Assembly: GCA_903925015.1 (NCBI GenBank)
Contig: CAIYDY010000296.1
Coordinates: forward strand, 1 to 37,631
From: an uncultured Acidobacteriia bacterium
GTDB lineage: Bacteria; Acidobacteriota; Terriglobia; Bryobacterales; Bryobacteraceae
Length of the DNA: 37,631 nt
Reading direction: 5' to 3'
The translations under genes were made by a program, and so were the position numbers. Of the stretch, positions 25,472-33,462 are shown piece by piece. Numbering within the stretch: the stretch's first letter is position 1; the number at the start of each line of letters is the position of its first letter. Under the pieces are notes generated by a model that worked only from the letters and a program-made list of their open reading frames with translations, ran no database searches and was not told the DNA's origin.

Positions 25472-26395
25472 ATGGATTTCGATCAGATCCACACGTTTCT
25501 CGAGATCGTCCGCCTGAAGAGCTTCTCCAAGGCGGCTCAAACCTGTTACCGGACGCAGCCCGCAATCAGCGCGCAGATCCGGCAAATGGAGCACGAGCTC
25601 AAGGCGGAACTCTTCGAGCGCTTCGGCAGCCGCATCTCCTTGACGACGGCCGGGAAGCTTTTCGCCCAGTATGCCGAGCAGATGCTCGACATACGCCGCC
25701 AAGCCCAGAACGCGCTCAACGAGCTCGAAACTACCCCGCGCGGCGAGTTGGTGATTGCTGCCAACGAGGCGACTTGCATCTACGTTCTGCCCTCCGTGTT
25801 CGCGGAGTACAAGGAACAGTTCCCCGGAGTGCAACTCCAAGTCAACCGTTCGTACGGCTCCCGGGTTGTGGAGGCCGTAATGGAAAATGTGGCCGATTTC
25901 GGACTGACCCAACTGCCGGTGGCCGAGAAGCGCGTCCAGATCGTAGATATTTACCGCGACGAAATCCACTGCGTCTTTCCGGCTGGACACCCCTTGGGCG
26001 CCTTGGAGCGGATTTCCTGTGAAGACTTGATTCCCTACCAACTGCTGCTGCCGCAATCAGGCATGACCCGCAGTAGGCTGAACGGCTGGTTCGAACGTGT
26101 GGAGGACGACATCCGGATCTCCATGGAACTGGATTCCACCGAAACCATGAAACGTTTCGTGAAGGCTGGGTTGGGCCTTTGCTTTCTGGCGGCTTCGAAC
26201 TGCGTCGAGGATGTTGCGGCAGGCACATTGGTGACCCGTCCGTTGGCTCCGGAGCCGATGACACGGAAACTTGGGCTGATCTACCGCAAGGACAAGGCGC
26301 TTTCGAAGGCTGCTTTGGGCTTCATCCAAGTGATCCTGGCGCATTTCGGCTCCCATGGGAACCAACTGCGCCATCAAGCCTCCGTAGTTGGCTGA
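25472..26395 (+). CDS. LysR family transcriptional regulator
   Basis: The 307-residue protein shows the LysR winged helix-turn-helix at residues 1-60 (TFLEIVRLKSFSKAAQTCYRTQPAISAQIRQMEHEL, then LFERFGSRISLTTAGKLF), a linker helix, and a substrate-binding domain (about 90-295). The latter opens with GELVIAANEATCIYVLPSVFAEYKEQFPGVQL, the CysB/CbbR-like pattern. The effector is unknown. It is divergent from the cytochrome/TIGR03790 pair, and LysR regulators often control the divergent unit, so that pair is the first candidate target. A zinc-ribbon protein gene follows 16 bases later. Confidence 0.92.
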   Translation: MDFDQIHTFLEIVRLKSFSKAAQTCYRTQPAISAQIRQMEHELKAELFERFGSRISLTTAGKLFAQYAEQMLDIRRQAQNALNELETTPRGELVIAANEATCIYVLPSVFAEYKEQFPGVQLQVNRSYGSRVVEAVMENVADFGLTQLPVAEKRVQIVDIYRDEIHCVFPAGHPLGALERISCEDLIPYQLLLPQSGMTRSRLNGWFERVEDDIRISMELDSTETMKRFVKAGLGLCFLAASNCVEDVAAGTLVTRPLAPEPMTRKLGLIYRKDKALSKAALGFIQVILAHFGSHGNQLRHQASVVG

Positions 26396-26411
26396 TGCAG
26401 CACCAAGTTCC

Positions 26412-26867
26412 ATGATCTGCCCGAGGTGCCAGTTCGAGTTCTCCCCCAACTTCCAGGATTCGGAAGCGGCGTGCCCGGATTGCGGCATCCGCGTTGCCAG
26501 ATCCGTGGCCGGCGTCATGAAGACATCCGCGGTACTGATCTCCGCCCGCGGCAAGCAAGGTTTCTACCGATCCGTCCAAGACGTTCCGGAACCCTTGCGT
26601 ACCGAACTGCTGACGGTCACAACCAGCCGGAATGCCGGAATGATCGTGATTGCGGACAAGGCCGGGCGCGAGCGGTTGGAGTTGGAACGCATGATGAAGA
26701 CTCCCACACCCGAGGCTCCACCGGCTCCCGTGGAAGTTCGGCGCTTTCTGGGATTGTCGTGGGTAGTATGGGCCGGTCTCTGCCTAGCCTTGGGTGTCGC
26801 CGCCATCCTGGCAATGTTGTTTTCACCGGCAGTATTTTCCCCAACGGTGCTGTTTCCACGCCGCTGA
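26412..26867 (+). CDS. Small zinc-ribbon membrane protein
   Basis: The 151-residue product starts with a zinc ribbon: MICPRCQFEFSPN and CPDCG supply a CPxC-N17-CPxC-type site (about residues 3-24). A charged middle part (KAGRERLELERMM) and a proline-rich stretch (about 97-105) follow. One membrane helix lies near the C-terminus (LSWVVWAGLCLALGVAAILAML). I chose the ATG at 26412; a TTG at 26388 is open but has no support. Such proteins are common in Acidobacteriota, and I know no function. It is probably co-transcribed with the LysR gene. Confidence 0.7.
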   Translation: MICPRCQFEFSPNFQDSEAACPDCGIRVARSVAGVMKTSAVLISARGKQGFYRSVQDVPEPLRTELLTVTTSRNAGMIVIADKAGRERLELERMMKTPTPEAPPAPVEVRRFLGLSWVVWAGLCLALGVAAILAMLFSPAVFSPTVLFPRR

Positions 26868-26892
26868 TAGAATTCTTGTTTTGGGGGCGGGG

Positions 26893-27765
26893 ATGAACAA
26901 ACGGGTTGTTGTTTTTGGGGCTTTTGGGCAGTTGGGCGTCGAGCTTTGCGCGGAATTGAGGCTGCGCGGCTACGAGGTTGCCGCCTATGGGCGGGCAGAT
27001 ATCGACATTTCGAGCGCGGAGCGGGTCGAGAAGGCCGTGGCGGAATTCGACCCCGGAGCTGTTTTCAACGCCGCGGCCTACAACCAAGTCGACGTTGCGG
27101 AGCGCGAGCCGATGGCTGCCTTCGAGGCCAATGCGCTGGCCGTCCGCAATCTGGCCTTGGCCTGCCGCCAGAGCGACGCCCGGCTGGTGCATTTCTCCAC
27201 AGACTATGTCTTCGACGGCATGCTCGGCCGTTCCTACACCGAAAAGGACGCCGTCCATCCGCTGGGCGCATACGCGGTCTCCAAGCTTGCCGGCGAACTC
27301 TATGCCCAAGCGTACCTGGAGCGGCCGATTGTCGTACGGACATCCGGCGTGTTTGGCGTTGGGGCGTTGAAGACGGCCCGTGGGAATTTCCCCGAGGTGA
27401 TGCTCCGTCTGGCCCGCGAGGGTAAGCCGATTCGGGTGGTGGTGGACAACGTGGCGTCTCCGACCTTCGCACCGGCTTTGGCCAGCCGCTCCATCGACCT
27501 GCTGGAGCGCGATTTGGACGGCGTCTTCCATATCGGAGGCGGTATCGCGATTTCCTGGTTCGACTACGCGAAGATCATCTTCGACAAGGCGGGCGTCCAA
27601 GCCGACCTGCATCCGACAGACGCTCGGGAATACCGCACCGCCGCCCGCCGCCCGAAGTTCTCCGCACTGGACAACGCGCGGATGCGGGAGTGCGGAATCG
27701 CCCCCATGCCGGCGCTCGAGGATGCGGTGGCGGCGTATCTGGCAGCGCGGGCAAACGCGCTCTAG
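26893..27765 (+). CDS. rfbD: dTDP-4-dehydrorhamnose reductase
   Basis: The protein has 290 residues from an ATG behind a GGGGGCGGGG purine stretch. It is a short-chain dehydrogenase of the RmlD type: nucleotide motif GAFGQLG (about residues 8-14), ADIDIS, AVFNAAAYNQVDVAEREP, the segment LVHFSTDYVFDG, and the catalytic YAVSKLAGE. Next come RTSGVFGVGALKTARGNFPEVMLRLAREGKPI and GVFHIGGG. It reduces dTDP-4-dehydro-L-rhamnose to dTDP-L-rhamnose for cell-surface glycans. No other rml gene is in the window, so a related NDP-sugar reductase remains possible. The frame extends upstream to 26794, but that part overlaps the zinc-ribbon gene. Confidence 0.85.
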   Translation: MNKRVVVFGAFGQLGVELCAELRLRGYEVAAYGRADIDISSAERVEKAVAEFDPGAVFNAAAYNQVDVAEREPMAAFEANALAVRNLALACRQSDARLVHFSTDYVFDGMLGRSYTEKDAVHPLGAYAVSKLAGELYAQAYLERPIVVRTSGVFGVGALKTARGNFPEVMLRLAREGKPIRVVVDNVASPTFAPALASRSIDLLERDLDGVFHIGGGIAISWFDYAKIIFDKAGVQADLHPTDAREYRTAARRPKFSALDNARMRECGIAPMPALEDAVAAYLAARANAL

Positions 27766-27768
27766 TGG

Positions 27769-27774
27769 TAACCT
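27769..27774 (+). promoter_or_regulatory. Candidate -10 box of the SRP RNA gene
   Basis: TAACCT ends 8 bases before the first paired base of the SRP RNA (27783), the distance expected for a -10 element. No clear -35 box is seen at 17 bases. Confidence 0.3.
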
Positions 27775-27782
27775 AAAGGCGT

Positions 27783-27885
27783 CAGGTCTCGGGCTCCGTG
27801 CAATGGGCGGCTGCAAACCCCGCCAGGTTCGGAAGGAAGCAACGGTAGTGGTTCAGCCCGTGTGCCGCGGATTACCCGGGGCCTG
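27783..27885 (+). ncRNA. ffs: Signal recognition particle RNA (4.5S type)
   Basis: The ends CAGGTCTCGGG (27783-27793) and CCCGGGGCCTG (27875-27885) pair over 11 bp with two G-U pairs. Between them is the universal SRP apical motif AGGTTCGGAAGGAAGCAACGG (27825-27845 region, with GGAAGGAAGCA in the middle), which binds Ffh. The length of about 103 nt fits a short bacterial SRP RNA. It stands immediately before dnaX, as in several other phyla. Confidence 0.95.
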
Positions 27886-27903
27886 TCCTACAAACCCTTC
27901 CGC

Positions 27904-29631
27904 ATGTACCAGGTCATCGCGCGAAAGTACCGACCCCAGTCGTTCGACGATGTCCTCAACCAGGACCACATCAAGACGACGCTGCGGAATGCCATCGGGC
28001 AGGGCCGCATCGCCCACGGCTATATTTTCTCCGGCCAGCGCGGGACCGGCAAAACCACCACCGCCCGCATTCTCGCACGCTGCCTGAATTGCCAGCAAGG
28101 GCCCACGGGCGACCCGTGCGGAACCTGCGCCAGTTGTCTCGAAATCACCGCCGGTGGCTCCCCCGACGTCATCGAAATCGACGCCGCTTCCAATCGCGGC
28201 ATCAATGAGATGCGCGAGTTGCGCGAAAATGTCCGCTACCAGCCCGCGCGCGACCGCTACAAGATCTTCATCGTCGACGAAGCACACCAGATCACCAACG
28301 AGGCTTTCAACGCGCTCCTGAAGACCATCGAAGAGCCACCGGAGTGGGCCGTTTTCGTCCTGTGCACTACGGAAACGCACAAAATTCCGGCCACCATCGC
28401 CTCCCGGTGCCAACACTTCAGCTTCCGCTCCGTCGATTTCAACGACCTGATCGACCGGATGCGGGAAATCTGCACCAACGAGGGCGTTGAGGCGGACGAC
28501 GAAGCTTTGGCCGTCATCGCACAGTCCGGCGAAGGATCGGTCCGAGATTCCCTATCCGCCTTGGACCAGGCGATTGCCTGTTGCGGTGCCAAGCTGGACG
28601 CGGCTTCCGTGCGTGCGTTGCTGGGAGCGTTCGGCATCGACGCCATGGCGCAAGTAACCACGGCTCTGGCGGCGCAGGACGGCGGCGCGATGTTGGCGCT
28701 GGTGGACGAGCTGGAACGCAACGGCGGCAGTCCGCAGCATTTTTCGCGCGAGATGTCCCGCTACCTGCGGAACCTCCTGGTGTTGAAGATCGCGGGCAGG
28801 GACACCCGGCTGGTGGCGGCGAGCCCCTCGGAGCGCGACCAGATGGCCCAGATTGCGGGAACTTTCGGCTCCGACGACCTGACCCGGTACCTCCAGTTCG
28901 CGCTGGACCTCTTCCGCGAGTTGCAATTCTCGTTGCAGCCCCGGTTCCATCTGGAATTGGGCTTGTTGAAGATGGTGCAAGCAGGCAAACTCGTTTCGAT
29001 CGAAGAAGCGATTGCGAATTTGGCATCCGCCCCTGCCGCGACGCCCCCTGGATCCACGTTCAAAGCCGCACCAGTACCGGCCCCAGCCGCGCGCCCGATT
29101 CCCCCGGCTCCACCCGTTGCCACCAGACCGATTCCGCCGCCACCCCAACGGCCTGCCGGACCCTCCCCATTTGAAGTTGATACGATGAAGCGGGCGCCTG
29201 CACCACCGCCAGCGCCACCGGCCTCCCGTCCACAAGCGGCTCCTGTGGCTGCAGCGGCGTCCGTGGCACCTGGTGCCGACTGGCGTCAGATGCTCCACGA
29301 AGCCTTCACTACCACCGGCTTGCAGTTTTCCGCTGACGCCATCGCGCAATCGGAAGTCACGATGGTCGGCAGCGAGCTGGTCATAACCACCGCAAAAAGT
29401 TACCAACTGGACTTGGGCCGCGAGGAAATTCTTTCGGCACTGAAACACATCGGCCAGCCGTCCGTCCGTTTCAAAGTGGTCTTCGGGGAGGTGAAAGCCG
29501 TACCCGTGCTCGCCAAGACCCCCCCGAAGGACGACGAAACAACCGAGCGCGCCCTGAACCACCCCGAAGTGCAGCGTTTCCGGGACACATTTGGCGGCGA
29601 AGTCCGCACAGTCCGCAACCTCAAGGAGTAA
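27904..29631 (+). CDS. dnaX: DNA polymerase III subunits gamma/tau
   Basis: The 575-residue protein is the clamp-loader ATPase. The start is MYQVIARKYRPQSFDDVLNQ. Walker A is GQRGTGKTTTARI (about residues 45-57) and a four-cysteine zinc module follows (CLNCQQGPTGDPCGTCASC). Walker B is FIVDEAHQIT, and the sensor region TTETHKIPATIASRCQHF and domain II-III complete the core to about 370. Residues 380-470 are a Pro/Ala-rich linker, and a C-terminal tau-like domain follows. The ATG at 27904 is chosen because the frame upstream (to 27862) lies in the SRP RNA. No slippery heptamer for a programmed gamma frameshift is seen where it would be expected. It heads the dnaX-ebfC-recR unit. Confidence 0.96.
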   Translation: MYQVIARKYRPQSFDDVLNQDHIKTTLRNAIGQGRIAHGYIFSGQRGTGKTTTARILARCLNCQQGPTGDPCGTCASCLEITAGGSPDVIEIDAASNRGINEMRELRENVRYQPARDRYKIFIVDEAHQITNEAFNALLKTIEEPPEWAVFVLCTTETHKIPATIASRCQHFSFRSVDFNDLIDRMREICTNEGVEADDEALAVIAQSGEGSVRDSLSALDQAIACCGAKLDAASVRALLGAFGIDAMAQVTTALAAQDGGAMLALVDELERNGGSPQHFSREMSRYLRNLLVLKIAGRDTRLVAASPSERDQMAQIAGTFGSDDLTRYLQFALDLFRELQFSLQPRFHLELGLLKMVQAGKLVSIEEAIANLASAPAATPPGSTFKAAPVPAPAARPIPPAPPVATRPIPPPPQRPAGPSPFEVDTMKRAPAPPPAPPASRPQAAPVAAAASVAPGADWRQMLHEAFTTTGLQFSADAIAQSEVTMVGSELVITTAKSYQLDLGREEILSALKHIGQPSVRFKVVFGEVKAVPVLAKTPPKDDETTERALNHPEVQRFRDTFGGEVRTVRNLKE

Positions 29632-29640
29632 GTGAACGAC

Positions 29641-29949
29641 ATGAAGATGCCGGGCAACATGCAGGCCATGATGAAGCAGGCGCAGCAGATGCAGGAGCGT
29701 CTGCAGCAGGATATCGCCGCGATCCGCGTCGAGGGTTCCGCTGGCGGCGGGATGGTTTCGGTGAAGATGGACGGCCAAAAGAACGTGCTGGCCGTGAAGA
29801 TCGACGCCGAGGTGGCGGGCGACACCGAAATGCTGCAGGACTTGGTCCTGGCCGCGTGCAACGACGCTGTCAAGAAGGTCGACGGCGAGAGCCAGAAGAA
29901 GATGGGCGGCATGCTGGGCGGCATGGGCCTACCCCCCGGTCTCTTTTAG
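29641..29949 (+). CDS. ebfC: YbaB/EbfC family nucleoid-associated protein
   Basis: A protein of about 102 residues typical of the family, with a methionine/glutamine-rich first helix (MQAMMKQAQQMQERLQQDIA), the strand VEGSAGGGMVSVKMDGQKNVLAVKID and a closing C-terminal helix NDAVKKVDGESQKKMGG. It forms dimers that bind DNA and is usually encoded between dnaX and recR, as here. AAGGAG lies at 29623-29628. A GTG at 29632 (three bases after it) and the ATG at 29641 (twelve bases after it) are both possible starts; I give the ATG. Confidence 0.93.
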   Translation: MKMPGNMQAMMKQAQQMQERLQQDIAAIRVEGSAGGGMVSVKMDGQKNVLAVKIDAEVAGDTEMLQDLVLAACNDAVKKVDGESQKKMGGMLGGMGLPPGLF

Positions 29950-29955
29950 GTCGCC

Positions 29956-30555
29956 ATGTCCGACTTCGCCGAGCCGCTCGCCCGCCTGATCGCGGAATTC
30001 AAACGCCTGCCGGGTGTGGGCCAGAAGTCCGCCCAACGAATGGCCTTCCACGTGATGCGCCAAACACGGGATGACGCCGAGCGCTTGGCGCAGACGATCA
30101 TCGACGTGAAGGACAAACTGCGGATCTGCGTCACGTGCAACAACATCAGCGACGCCGAACTCTGCCTCTACTGCCGGAATCCGGAACGCGACCAGTCAGT
30201 GGTCTGCGTGGTGGAGGACCCCAATAACATCGTCGGCATCGAGGTCACGCGCCAATTCAACGGCCTGTACCACGTGTTGGGAGGGGCGATGTCGCCGCTC
30301 CGGGGCATCGGTCCCGAGCAGCTCAAGATCAAGAGTCTGGTGACACGGATTTCGAAGGGGGACATCCGGGAAGTGATCGCCGCCACCAATCCCACGGTGG
30401 AGGGCGAGGCCACGGCCGTCTATCTCTCGAAACTTCTGAAGCCGTTGGGGATCAAGGTTACGCGGATCGCGATGGGCGTTCCGGTGGGCAGCGATTTGGA
30501 GTTTGCCGACGAAGTGACGATGTGGAAAGCCATGGAAGGCCGCCGGGAAATCTGA
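29956..30555 (+). CDS. recR: Recombination mediator protein RecR
   Basis: The 199-residue product has the complete RecR layout. The N-terminal helix-hairpin-helix contains [17 protein letters not shown] (about residues 18-34). The four-cysteine zinc finger is [16 protein letters not shown] (about 57-72). The Toprim domain starts [15 protein letters not shown] and contains [21 protein letters not shown], and the C-terminal segment is [14 protein letters not shown]. It works with RecF/RecO in loading RecA onto gaps. It starts 6 bases after ebfC and ends this conserved unit; a convergent DinB-fold gene lies 25 bases beyond. Confidence 0.97.
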   Translation: MSDFAEPLARLIAEFKRLPGVGQKSAQRMAFHVMRQTRDDAERLAQTIIDVKDKLRICVTCNNISDAELCLYCRNPERDQSVVCVVEDPNNIVGIEVTRQFNGLYHVLGGAMSPLRGIGPEQLKIKSLVTRISKGDIREVIAATNPTVEGEATAVYLSKLLKPLGIKVTRIAMGVPVGSDLEFADEVTMWKAMEGRREI

Positions 30556-30580
30556 CGGCCCTCGTGGGAATCAGCGGGGA

Positions 30581-31120
30581 CTACTGCTTGCTGGATGGCG
30601 GAACGATGTCCTTCAAGCGCATGTAAGTCACCAAGTTGCCGTAGTGCTCCATGTTGTGGGCGGCGTTGAAGTCCATCACGGCGATGCGTGTCATCGGGCG
30701 GCCGAAAGTGACCATCTCGACGGCGGACTTCTCGGTCAAGGTCTTGTAACCGGCTTCGCAATACTCGAACGCCTTCGTGAGAGCGGCGGAGACTTCGGCC
30801 TTGGTCTTTGCGGTCTTCTCGATGCCCTTGTCGATCGCCTTGCCTTCCACGGCGGCGCCGCAAAATTCGTATTGGCCGTCGGCAATGTGTGCGAAAAGTT
30901 CACCAAAGGTGCGGACCTTCGGGGTCGGACGCCAGTTCCAGAGTTCATCGGAAACCTTGTCCACAGACTTCACGATGTTGTTCTTGGAGTTTGCGAACAG
31001 GATCTGGGAACTCGAAACCAGCGGACTGGCAGGAGCCGGAGCTGCGGGGGCTTGCGCAAGGGCTGACACGGTTGTGAAGGCCGCGAGCGCGGAAATAGCG
31101 GTGATTCGGGTAATCAACAT
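30581..31120 (-). CDS. Secreted DinB-fold protein
   Basis: The 179-residue protein opens with a signal peptide (ITAISALAAFTTVSALAQ) followed by an Ala/Pro spacer. Its DinB-like four-helix core (about 38-172) shows WNWRPTPKVRTFGELFAHIADGQYEFCGA near the start and the histidine motif NAAHNMEHYGNLVTYMRL near the end. HIADGQ and HNMEHYG supply the three histidines typical of the metal site. DinB proteins are thiol-transfer or metal-dependent enzymes of varied role; the secreted versions are common in Acidobacteriota and uncharacterised. A GATAAT ends 6 bases before its ATG (minus strand, 31127-31132), suggesting its own leaderless transcription although another minus-strand gene ends 17 bases upstream. 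Confidence 0.88.
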   Translation of the reverse strand: MLITRITAISALAAFTTVSALAQAPAAPAPASPLVSSSQILFANSKNNIVKSVDKVSDELWNWRPTPKVRTFGELFAHIADGQYEFCGAAVEGKAIDKGIEKTAKTKAEVSAALTKAFEYCEAGYKTLTEKSAVEMVTFGRPMTRIAVMDFNAAHNMEHYGNLVTYMRLKDIVPPSSKQ

Positions 31121-31126
31121 CTTCCG

Positions 31127-31132
31127 ATTATC
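31127..31132 (-). promoter_or_regulatory. Candidate -10 element GATAAT, 6 bases before the DinB-fold ATG
   Basis: On the minus strand GATAAT is followed by CGGAAG and the ATG at 31120. This repeats the 6-base spacing of the three TAGACT cases, within the short gap after the upstream gene. The CGGAAG is also a poor Shine-Dalgarno site. Confidence 0.4.
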
Positions 31133-31137
31133 GCGCC

Positions 31138-31911
31138 TTATGGACGCTCAAGTGTTCGCGGGTCGATCTTGGGCAGATCCTCGGGGAACACGGCGTGGCC
31201 TTCGGGCGGAGGGAACAGCGCTTTGAGGGCGTCCAGACGCTTGCGCAGGTAGCGGCTCGGCAACTGCCGCGGACCGGCTTCCACGTCGATATCGCAACAG
31301 ATGCCGTGCAAATACAGAGTCATGGTGTCCTGGAAGGAATCGCGCGAATACTCGCGGAACGGAGGACCGTCCTTGCGTCCGGCCATCGGCTTCCGCTGCA
31401 GTTTCTGCTTGGCGTGCCAGCTGCGGTCGTCCACCTCGCCGTGAACCTCGGCGCTCAACTCCTCGCGGAGAAGGCGGTTCCACTCCTCTTCGGCCTTGGC
31501 GGGCAAAACTTTCAACAGAAGGCCTGCAAGCTCGTCGAAAAGGAAATAGTGGTAGTCGGCGACCTGCTCGTCCTTCACAGTAAAAAACAGGGTGGCGTAC
31601 TCGGGAGACTCCACGGCACTGGATAGCACCAATTTCGCTTCCACCGGTTTTTCCTCGGTCACTGCGACCGAACCCTTCGGAGTCTGGCGCTCCAAATAAT
31701 GCGCCAAGACGATTCCCACCGAGGGCAACAGGGCTGTGACCGTCGGAGGAAGGGCCGTAATCGGGTCCTGGAGGTATTGGCGGAGATCCTCCTCGGGCAC
31801 CGGATAGAGCTGGTGGTAGGAGAATTTGGCGTCAACGGGGGTCATCTCTGTGCGGAGACGGCGCGCTAGTTGCTCAACCGTGGTCCGGGGCCGGTTGTTC
31901 GGGGAGGGCAT
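31138..31911 (-). CDS. Conserved hypothetical protein, 257 residues
   Basis: I do not recognise the family. The start chosen is the ATG at 31911 (MPSPNNRPRTTVEQLARRLR); the frame extends to 32070, but that part is rich in Arg and antisense-like. The protein is soluble, without signal peptide or membrane helix. Notable parts are a helix TTVEQLARRLRTEM, a Pro-rich segment near 35-55 (VPEEDLRQYL, then PITALPPTVTALLPSVGIVLAHYLE), a stretch FTVKDEQVADYHYFLFDELAGLLLKVLPAK, and a charged DRSWHAKQKLQRKPMAG. The end carries LYLHGICCDIDVEAG and PSRYLRKRLDALKALFPPPEG. Its neighbour downstream is the DinB-fold gene (17 bases) and glgC is divergent. Codon use resembles its neighbours, so it does not look foreign. 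Confidence 0.6.
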   Translation of the reverse strand: MPSPNNRPRTTVEQLARRLRTEMTPVDAKFSYHQLYPVPEEDLRQYLQDPITALPPTVTALLPSVGIVLAHYLERQTPKGSVAVTEEKPVEAKLVLSSAVESPEYATLFFTVKDEQVADYHYFLFDELAGLLLKVLPAKAEEEWNRLLREELSAEVHGEVDDRSWHAKQKLQRKPMAGRKDGPPFREYSRDSFQDTMTLYLHGICCDIDVEAGPRQLPSRYLRKRLDALKALFPPPEGHAVFPEDLPKIDPRTLERP

Positions 31912-32139
31912 TGTTTGGGTGAAGGCTTTTTGTGTACGGGGAAACTCCGATTGTAACAGGAATCGGCGGGTTGGACGGAATCGTTTCCGGCAGGAGCGCG
32001 GTCGTGCGTACCAGACCAGTCCTTGCGCCCGGGCATTTCGGGCAATATGCGCTAGGGACCCTGCAAACATTGCCTTCCGCGCACGTCCACGAAAACGCCT
32101 GTTGCGTCGCGCGTGCGCATGGTAGACAATGGCTTTGCC

Positions 32140-33393
32140 ATGAGACTGCGGGTACTCGGGATTATCCTCGCCGGGGGCAAGGGCACGCGCCTCTACCCCC
32201 TAACCAAGGAAAGGGCCAAACCGGCCGTTCCTTTCGGCGGCAAATATAGAATCGTCGACTTCGTCCTCAGCAACTTCATCAACTCCGGACTCCACTCGAT
32301 CTACGTGTTGACGCAGTTCCGCAGCCAGAGTCTGCTTCAGCACTTGAGCGAGGGATGGCAGATGGGTGGAATCATGAAGAACCAGTTCATCATTCCTGTT
32401 CCCGCCCAGATGCGGTCCGTCGGTGAGACTTGGTATCAAGGTACCGCCGACGCGATCCACCAGAACATCAACCTGATCGAACAAGCCGAGCCGCACGTTG
32501 TGGCGATCTTCGGTGCCGACCACATCTACCGGATGAACATCGCGCACATGATCGAATTCCACGAGAATCTGAATGCGGCGTGCACCATCGCGGCCATACC
32601 GGTGGAAAAGAAACACGCGCATGAGTTCGGGGTGATCGAGGCAGGCGAGGACAACCGGATCCTCAACTTCCACGAGAAGAACCCGGACGCGCCCACCATT
32701 CCCGGCCAACCCGACATGGTGTATGCCTCCATGGGGAACTATCTTTTCGAGACGCGGATGCTGCTCCGCGCCCTTCGCGAAGACGCCGAGGACGAAAACA
32801 GCTCGCACGATTTCGGCCGCGACATTCTTCCCAAACTGGTGCAGGAACAGCAACCGATTTACGCTTACGACTTCCAGACCAATCGGATTCCGGGCGAGGC
32901 TCCCGGCGAAACATATTGGCGCGACGTCGGGACCATCGAGGCCTACTGGGAGGCCAACATGGACCTGCGCGCCGTGAAGCCGCCGCTGAACCTCTACAAC
33001 CGGCAATGGCCGTTGCGCAGCACCAGCTATCCCGACCCACCCGCGAAGTTCACCTTCGACGAGCAGAACCGGAGAGGCGAGGCGATTGATTCCATCGTTG
33101 CCGGGGGCTGCATCCTGTCCGGCGGCAAGGTGAAGAATTCCATTCTGGCCAGGGGTGTGAAGGTCCACACCGGCGCCGAAGTGGAGGACAGTGTGATCCT
33201 CGACAACTGCGATATCGGTCGGCGCGCGAAGATCCGGCGGGCGATTTTGGACAAGAACGTGCGCATCCCGGAGGATTGGACTATTGGTTACGACCTGGAG
33301 CGGGATAAGAAGCTGTACCACGTGACGGAAACGGGCATCGTGGTGGTGGAAGGCAACCGGTCACCTGTGGATGTGGCGACACTGATGGTGTAG
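32140..33393 (+). CDS. glgC: Glucose-1-phosphate adenylyltransferase
   Basis: The 417-residue enzyme makes ADP-glucose for glycogen. Family motifs are complete: ILAGGKGTRLYPLTKERAKPAVPFGGKYRIVDFVLSN at the start (pyrophosphorylase loop), WYQGTADAIHQN (near 93-104), FGADHIYRMN (catalytic Asp), EFGVIEAGE, YASMGNYLF, HDFGRDILP and YWRDVGTIEAYWEANMDL. A left-handed beta-helix closes it from about 330 (SIVAGGCILSGGKVKNSILARGVKVHTGAEVEDSVILDNC). I chose the ATG at 32140; a TAGACA at 32123-32128 could be its -10, which argues against the ATG at 32119 and the GTG at 32113. No other glycogen gene is in the window. Confidence 0.95.
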   Translation: MRLRVLGIILAGGKGTRLYPLTKERAKPAVPFGGKYRIVDFVLSNFINSGLHSIYVLTQFRSQSLLQHLSEGWQMGGIMKNQFIIPVPAQMRSVGETWYQGTADAIHQNINLIEQAEPHVVAIFGADHIYRMNIAHMIEFHENLNAACTIAAIPVEKKHAHEFGVIEAGEDNRILNFHEKNPDAPTIPGQPDMVYASMGNYLFETRMLLRALREDAEDENSSHDFGRDILPKLVQEQQPIYAYDFQTNRIPGEAPGETYWRDVGTIEAYWEANMDLRAVKPPLNLYNRQWPLRSTSYPDPPAKFTFDEQNRRGEAIDSIVAGGCILSGGKVKNSILARGVKVHTGAEVEDSVILDNCDIGRRAKIRRAILDKNVRIPEDWTIGYDLERDKKLYHVTETGIVVVEGNRSPVDVATLMV

Positions 33394-33416
33394 CGGATGT
33401 TCAGGTTCTAAAATGG

Positions 33417-33457
33417 GCGGCGCGGGTTCCCGGTTGGGACCCGCGCCGCTTTCGTTT
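33417..33457. terminator. Bidirectional terminator between glgC and the 108-residue gene
   Basis: GCGGCGCGGGT-CCC pairs with GGGACCCGCGCCGC (14 bp, one bulged T) around GGTT. TTTCGTTT follows on the plus strand; on the minus strand it comes 5 bases after the stop of the 108-residue gene, with only a mixed-base tail. Confidence 0.85.
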
Positions 33458-33462
33458 GGAGC

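Noticed and set aside
27862-27903. Longer dnaX start
   Set aside because: The extension lies in the SRP RNA; DnaX proteins start at MYQVIARKYRP-type sequence.
29000-29270. Programmed frameshift in dnaX giving a short gamma form
   Set aside because: No slippery A-rich heptamer with a following hairpin is seen in the linker region.
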